A DNA stretch of 58,225 nt. It comes from a virus. The notes beneath the pieces were generated by a model. It saw nothing but the letters and a program-made list of their open reading frames with translations, was not told the origin of the DNA and ran no database searches. The stretch's first letter is position 1, and the number at the start of each line of letters is the position of its first letter. Where the stretch lies: positions 1-58,225 of IMG/VR virus record IMGVR_UViG_3300049811_000412, one strand, 5' to 3'. The translations under genes were made by a program, and so were the position numbers. Below are positions 55,598-58,225 of the stretch, one piece after another.

Positions 55598-56425
55598 TTA
55601 AGCAGCTTGCTTTTCGTAGAGTGCGGCGATCTCGTCTTGGAGAAGTTGAGCCAGGGTGAACACCTGGTCACGGGTGGAAAAGTCAGCAGCAGCAGTAGGC
55701 AGGTTGTTGGCGGTGCAAACTTCGCGGATGCGCTCCACCGTTAGCCCCTCGGCCATGGCTTCCTTCACCAGGGTCTTTGCCTCGGCCTCCAGTGGGGTGG
55801 TTGCAGCCTGCTTAGGGGCTGCGGTCACAGCATGAGGGCCATCGTAGGCAATAGGCGTGGTCTGCACCACCTCCACATCCACGTAGTTTCCTTCTTCATC
55901 CACAGTGGCCCCCAGTTCCTCAGGCGTGTACACGGGCGAGTCGAACACATCAGGGCAGTACCACTTGACGCCGTTGCTCATGGCACGGGCAAACAGCATA
56001 TTCCGGGCGAACTTATCCAGGTTTTGGGTTCCTGCTTTCTTGGCATCGGCTAGGGTAAATTCGCTGACTCCAACCTGTTCCAGCTTGCCATCCCAGCGCT
56101 CATAGAAGGCAATCCGACACACCTCAGCGGTGTGCTCTAGCACCCGATAGTTGTAGTTTGGGTGGCGCTTCACCGCAGCCGCCATGAGGTTGGCCCCGAT
56201 GGACGGCTTACCTTTGATGATGTGGATTCCGGTCATGCTGGCAAAGGCACCAAAGCCCATCTCTGTGCCCGCCAGCACCTTCACCCCACACTGGGCAGCG
56301 TCAATGGCATCGTTGAAAAACTTGGACATAGCCAGCATCTTAGAAACCCGGCTTAGGTCATCCATCGTGCGGATCTGGAGACCACCGGATACGGCCCCTT
56401 CATGCAGCGTAATCTCATCAGTCAT
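55598..56425 (-). CDS. RecT-like single-strand annealing protein
   Basis: 275 residues. The core DDLSRVSKMLAMSKFF..CGVKVLAGTEMGFGAFASMTGIHIIKGKPSIGANLMAAAVKRHPNYNYRV and ARNMLFARAMSNGVKWYCPDVF follow the RecT-type phage pattern. The C-terminal 90 residues are variable. It pairs ssDNA for recombination-dependent replication and works with the adjacent SSB. No exonuclease gene is visible next to it. Confidence 0.7.
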   Translation of the reverse strand: MTDEITLHEGAVSGGLQIRTMDDLSRVSKMLAMSKFFNDAIDAAQCGVKVLAGTEMGFGAFASMTGIHIIKGKPSIGANLMAAAVKRHPNYNYRVLEHTAEVCRIAFYERWDGKLEQVGVSEFTLADAKKAGTQNLDKFARNMLFARAMSNGVKWYCPDVFDSPVYTPEELGATVDEEGNYVDVEVVQTTPIAYDGPHAVTAAPKQAATTPLEAEAKTLVKEAMAEGLTVERIREVCTANNLPTAAADFSTRDQVFTLAQLLQDEIAALYEKQAA

Positions 56426-56434
56426 CGTGTCACC

Positions 56435-56446
56435 TGTCTTTGTTGG
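56435..56446 (-). promoter_or_regulatory. Leader motif copy (RecT-like gene)
   Basis: CCAACAAAGACA on the minus strand, preceded by GCAAAC, nine bases before ATG 56425. Confidence 0.55.
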
Positions 56447-56492
56447 GTTTGCATTGCCCTCTCTAACGCACGTGGGCGGGCAGCGGGGTGGG

Positions 56493-56771
56493 TCAAGCCA
56501 GCTTTACGCTAAGCACTGGGGTTTCTTCAAAGGTAGCGGCCCCAGTCTTTTCTTCGGCTTTTTTCATGCCTTTCAACATTTCCTCAGCCTCGATCACCGC
56601 ACTGGTATACGTCCACTTTTTGCGCTAACTAATGCTGAACTGAGAGCCGTCAGCAGCGGTGTACTTGGCATCCGGCATCTCTGCCATGACAACGGGCTTG
56701 AGGACTTCGGCCTGGGCCTGTAGGGCTTTAATTTGGCGCTGAAGCTCGGCGTACTGCTCAAAAGTGTTCAT
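56493..56771 (-). pseudogene. Phage gene split by a single in-frame TAG
   Basis: From ATG 56771 the frame reads MNTFEQYAELQRQIKALQAQ..DGSQFSIS, then TAG at 56625-56627. The same frame continues RKKWTYTSAVIEAEEMLKGM..TPVLSVKLA to TGA 56493. The two parts fit one small phage protein: a coiled-coil start and an RKxWxYS..EEMLK..EE..G.A end. A single base change (GAG to TAG) would explain it. TAG is a normal stop in neighbouring genes, so recoding is unlikely. Confidence 0.6.
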
Positions 56772-56833
56772 AGCGTTATAGGTAGTGGTTTACAGTGCCC
56801 TGGTTAGTTCCCTCCCAGTGCGGTGAACGGTCG

Positions 56834-57319
56834 TTAGGCGTGGGCCAGTAGTGCCGCCTCCATTTCGGCATTGCTCATGTGCTTGGTGCCGTGGGCATTG
56901 CGCCATTGAATCCCCTTGGCGCTGCATTCCTTCCGCAGGCGTTGGGTTTTGGTGATCCGACGTTTGGCGGGGCTTACCTTCACCGTCTGCGTAGCCACCG
57001 GAGCCATGGCAGCGGCCACAGCGGCGAGGGCTTGGGGTTGGTCGAAGGGGTCAGCCTCTACCAGTTGAGGTGCGGGTTGGGCGATGCAGCTTTGCACCTC
57101 GGCCTCGGCCCAGCGCTGGGTGTAGAGGACAGCCAGGGCAATCAGGCACCCCAGCATTTCCCCGATCCACTGATAGCGCTGTTGGGCCTTGGCAGAGAAG
57201 AAGGTAGCGACGTACCAGCGGTACACCTTGGCGGTGTCGTGGCAGGCGCGATCCGAAAATTCGTACCAGGTGCTCCATGCAGTGTTGGCGGTGATAAAAA
57301 GTTGAGCAGCGTAAGTCAT
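56834..57319 (-). CDS. Hypothetical protein with one membrane helix and basic tail
   Basis: 161 residues. The first 50 residues are aromatic-rich and helical. WIGEMLGCLIALAVLYTQRW (about 51-70) can span a membrane. The tail is basic (SPAKRRITKTQRLRKECSAKGIQWRNA) and could bind nucleic acid. GGAG lies upstream of ATG 57319. Function unknown. Confidence 0.5.
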   Translation of the reverse strand: MTYAAQLFITANTAWSTWYEFSDRACHDTAKVYRWYVATFFSAKAQQRYQWIGEMLGCLIALAVLYTQRWAEAEVQSCIAQPAPQLVEADPFDQPQALAAVAAAMAPVATQTVKVSPAKRRITKTQRLRKECSAKGIQWRNAHGTKHMSNAEMEAALLAHA

Positions 57320-57470
57320 GGTGTTCTCCAGAATGTTGTAGGTGGTGCCCCTGTAGCGGTGGGGCGGTTGCCGTGGCTGCTGCTGTTCCAGCCTGTCACC
57401 CTATTTGGTATCCCGCCGGGGGGCGGTGGGCGTTCAGCGCCTTGATGGGCATCAATGATGCCCACGTTGA

Positions 57471-57674
57471 TTACTGGTAAATCGGGTTGTCCATGATCTC
57501 GTCGGCTGCTGCAAACAGTCCGGCAAGGGCATCGCCCGCCTTAGCCAGTGCCGAGGAATGCGCGGTGTATTCCGCCTCAATCTCAGCAAACATTTGGTCA
57601 AGCAGTGCGTTCGCCTTTTCCCGGTCGCCGCTGTCAACGGCAGCCAAGTAAGCATCAGTACGTGCTTTGTCCAT
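57471..57674 (-). CDS. Small acidic helical protein, 67 residues
   Basis: MDKARTDAYLAAVDSGDREKANALLDQMFAEIEAEYTAHSSALAKAG.. is acidic and all-helical, as in many phage inhibitors or DNA mimics. AGGAG lies nine bases before ATG 57674. It is the first gene of the leftward recombination operon. No family recognised. Confidence 0.55.
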   Translation of the reverse strand: MDKARTDAYLAAVDSGDREKANALLDQMFAEIEAEYTAHSSALAKAGDALAGLFAAADEIMDNPIYQ

Positions 57675-57866
57675 GGTGTTCTCCTTGTGGTTTGGTGTCC
57701 ATCAAGAAGCTGAACGTTCGTTCTGCGTTTCTCCCCCCGCCGGAAGCTTTGACTGTGAGAGTGCAACTCACTGGCGTCCTGCGCCTCATGTAAATCAATA
57801 TAGCGCCATTGATTGGGTATGTCAATAGGATTCAGGAAATATTTTTCAAGGGTTGTATCGTTTGTC

Positions 57867-57892
57867 ATATCCAATGCTAAGGCGTAGGATAT
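57867..57892. promoter_or_regulatory. Inverted repeat before the RHH-like gene
   Basis: ATATCC (57867-57872) and GGATAT (57887-57892) are complementary half-sites 14 bases apart, about 25 bases before ATG 57916. This is a plausible autoregulatory operator for the small DNA-binding protein downstream. The rest of the 57675-57915 interval shows nothing else. Confidence 0.35.
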
Positions 57893-57915
57893 AGGGGATG
57901 TAATGAGGGGTTTTT

Positions 57916-58203
57916 ATGCCGTGGCCAAAAGGAGTCGGGAAGCCGGATCAGCGACGAGGGCCAACCCGTAGACCGTCGCCCATTAGCAAAGCCTTGTACG
58001 ACCGCTTGGTGGAGCATTGCCGAGAGCGCGGCCTAACCATGCGAGAGGTCTTGGAAGACGCAATAAAAAAAGAGCTGGAATACTGGCCACAAGTTGAATT
58101 GACTACTCCCCGCGCTAAAGCGACGGGGATTCCCCGGAGGGATTACAGCACTTCTGAGTTAGGATCGTTTCACCAGGAAGATCCCAAATTCTCAGACGCC
58201 TAG
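57916..58203 (+). pseudogene. Small DNA-binding-type gene truncated by an IS end
   Basis: MPWPKGVGKPDQRRGPTRRPSPISKALYDRLVEHCRERGLTMREVLEDAIKKELEYWPQVE is about 61 residues of native sequence, with an RHH- or CopG-like helix pair (about 25-55). GAGGGG precedes the ATG. At 58099 the frame passes into the end of an element-1 copy and gains the same 34-residue tail as the oxidoreductase at 156-734. Only a few native residues may be missing, so it could still function. Confidence 0.6.
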
Positions 58204-58225
58204 GCGAAGTCAAAACGCCTCTTGC
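58099..58225. mobile_element. Second copy of the element-1 right end (127 bases, at the window edge)
   Basis: Identical base for base to 630-756, starting at the same element boundary but with a different flank. A full second copy presumably continues beyond the window. On the minus strand its guide RNA would carry TTCAACTTGTGGCCAGTATT from the neighbouring gene. Confidence 0.85.

Noticed and set aside
56493-56771. Use of TAG as a sense codon (recoded phage)
   Set aside because: Neighbouring genes such as those at 11093-11272 and 17024-17200 end in TAG and would run on without sense; one interrupted gene is better explained by mutation.

Overview
The window looks like a temperate siphovirus (cyanophage) of a filamentous, Leptolyngbya-like cyanobacterium, interrupted and bounded by IS200/IS605-type insertion sequences. 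The cyanobacterial assignment is an inference. It rests on the TnpB types, the tRNA-Pro(GGG) attachment site, the gene style and a GC content in the mid-to-high fifties. No taxonomic marker gene is present.

Layout. Positions 1-629 are host-like DNA: the tail of one gene and a FAD oxidoreductase cut by an insertion. Positions 630-4034 are a nest of three IS200/IS605 elements: a complete tnpA/tnpB element, then two 5'-truncated tnpB remnants, each truncating the next. Positions 4032-7766 (minus strand) hold an unrecognised operon: a membrane-anchored P-loop ATPase, a four-helix membrane protein, a secreted-type protein and two small Gln/Pro-rich proteins. Positions 8218-8534 hold an attachment site (the 3' half of tRNA-Pro(GGG) flanked by 11-bp direct repeats) and a complete tRNA with anticodon CAT. 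Positions 8535-9250 are gene-free and rich in palindromes. Positions 9251-11272 carry the integrase, dCTP deaminase and a zinc-ribbon protein.

Positions 11269-39420 are the late region on the minus strand. In transcription order (right to left) it encodes small and large terminase, portal, head morphogenesis, scaffold, capsid, connector and tail-completion proteins, tail tube, tail chaperones, a 3107-residue tape measure, distal tail proteins and fibres. Plus-strand cargo genes (29.7-30.6 and 31.1-31.9 kb) interrupt it. Positions 39483-46879 carry a frameshifted ParB-like/methyltransferase gene, an FHA-domain membrane protein, a Mor-like regulator, a J-domain-like protein and a primase-helicase with a coupled leader peptide. 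A fourth IS (tnpB plus a divergent RHH gene, no tnpA) lies at 47.0-48.5 kb. Positions 48.5-58.1 kb hold small early proteins, a PAPS-reductase/DndC-like protein next to a DNA methyltransferase, an immunity-type switch (XRE repressor and GIY-YIG-HTH fusion, with an operator palindrome), and a recombination set (RuvC-like, SSB, RecT-like).

How it fits together. The integrase plus tRNA-Pro site gives integration. The XRE switch probably controls lysogeny. The primase, SSB, RecT-like and RuvC-like proteins handle replication and recombination. The methyltransferases and DndC-like protein are candidate DNA modification genes. The late operon builds a virion with a predicted very long tail. Ten genes outside the late operon share a 5' leader motif (CCAACAAAAGACA) just before their start codons. 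The last 127 bases repeat positions 630-756 exactly. With the attachment site flanked by element genes on both sides, this suggests that positions 630-58098 are a circular replicon of about 57.5 kb and that the first 629 bases belong to another IS copy. I found no clear endolysin or holin.
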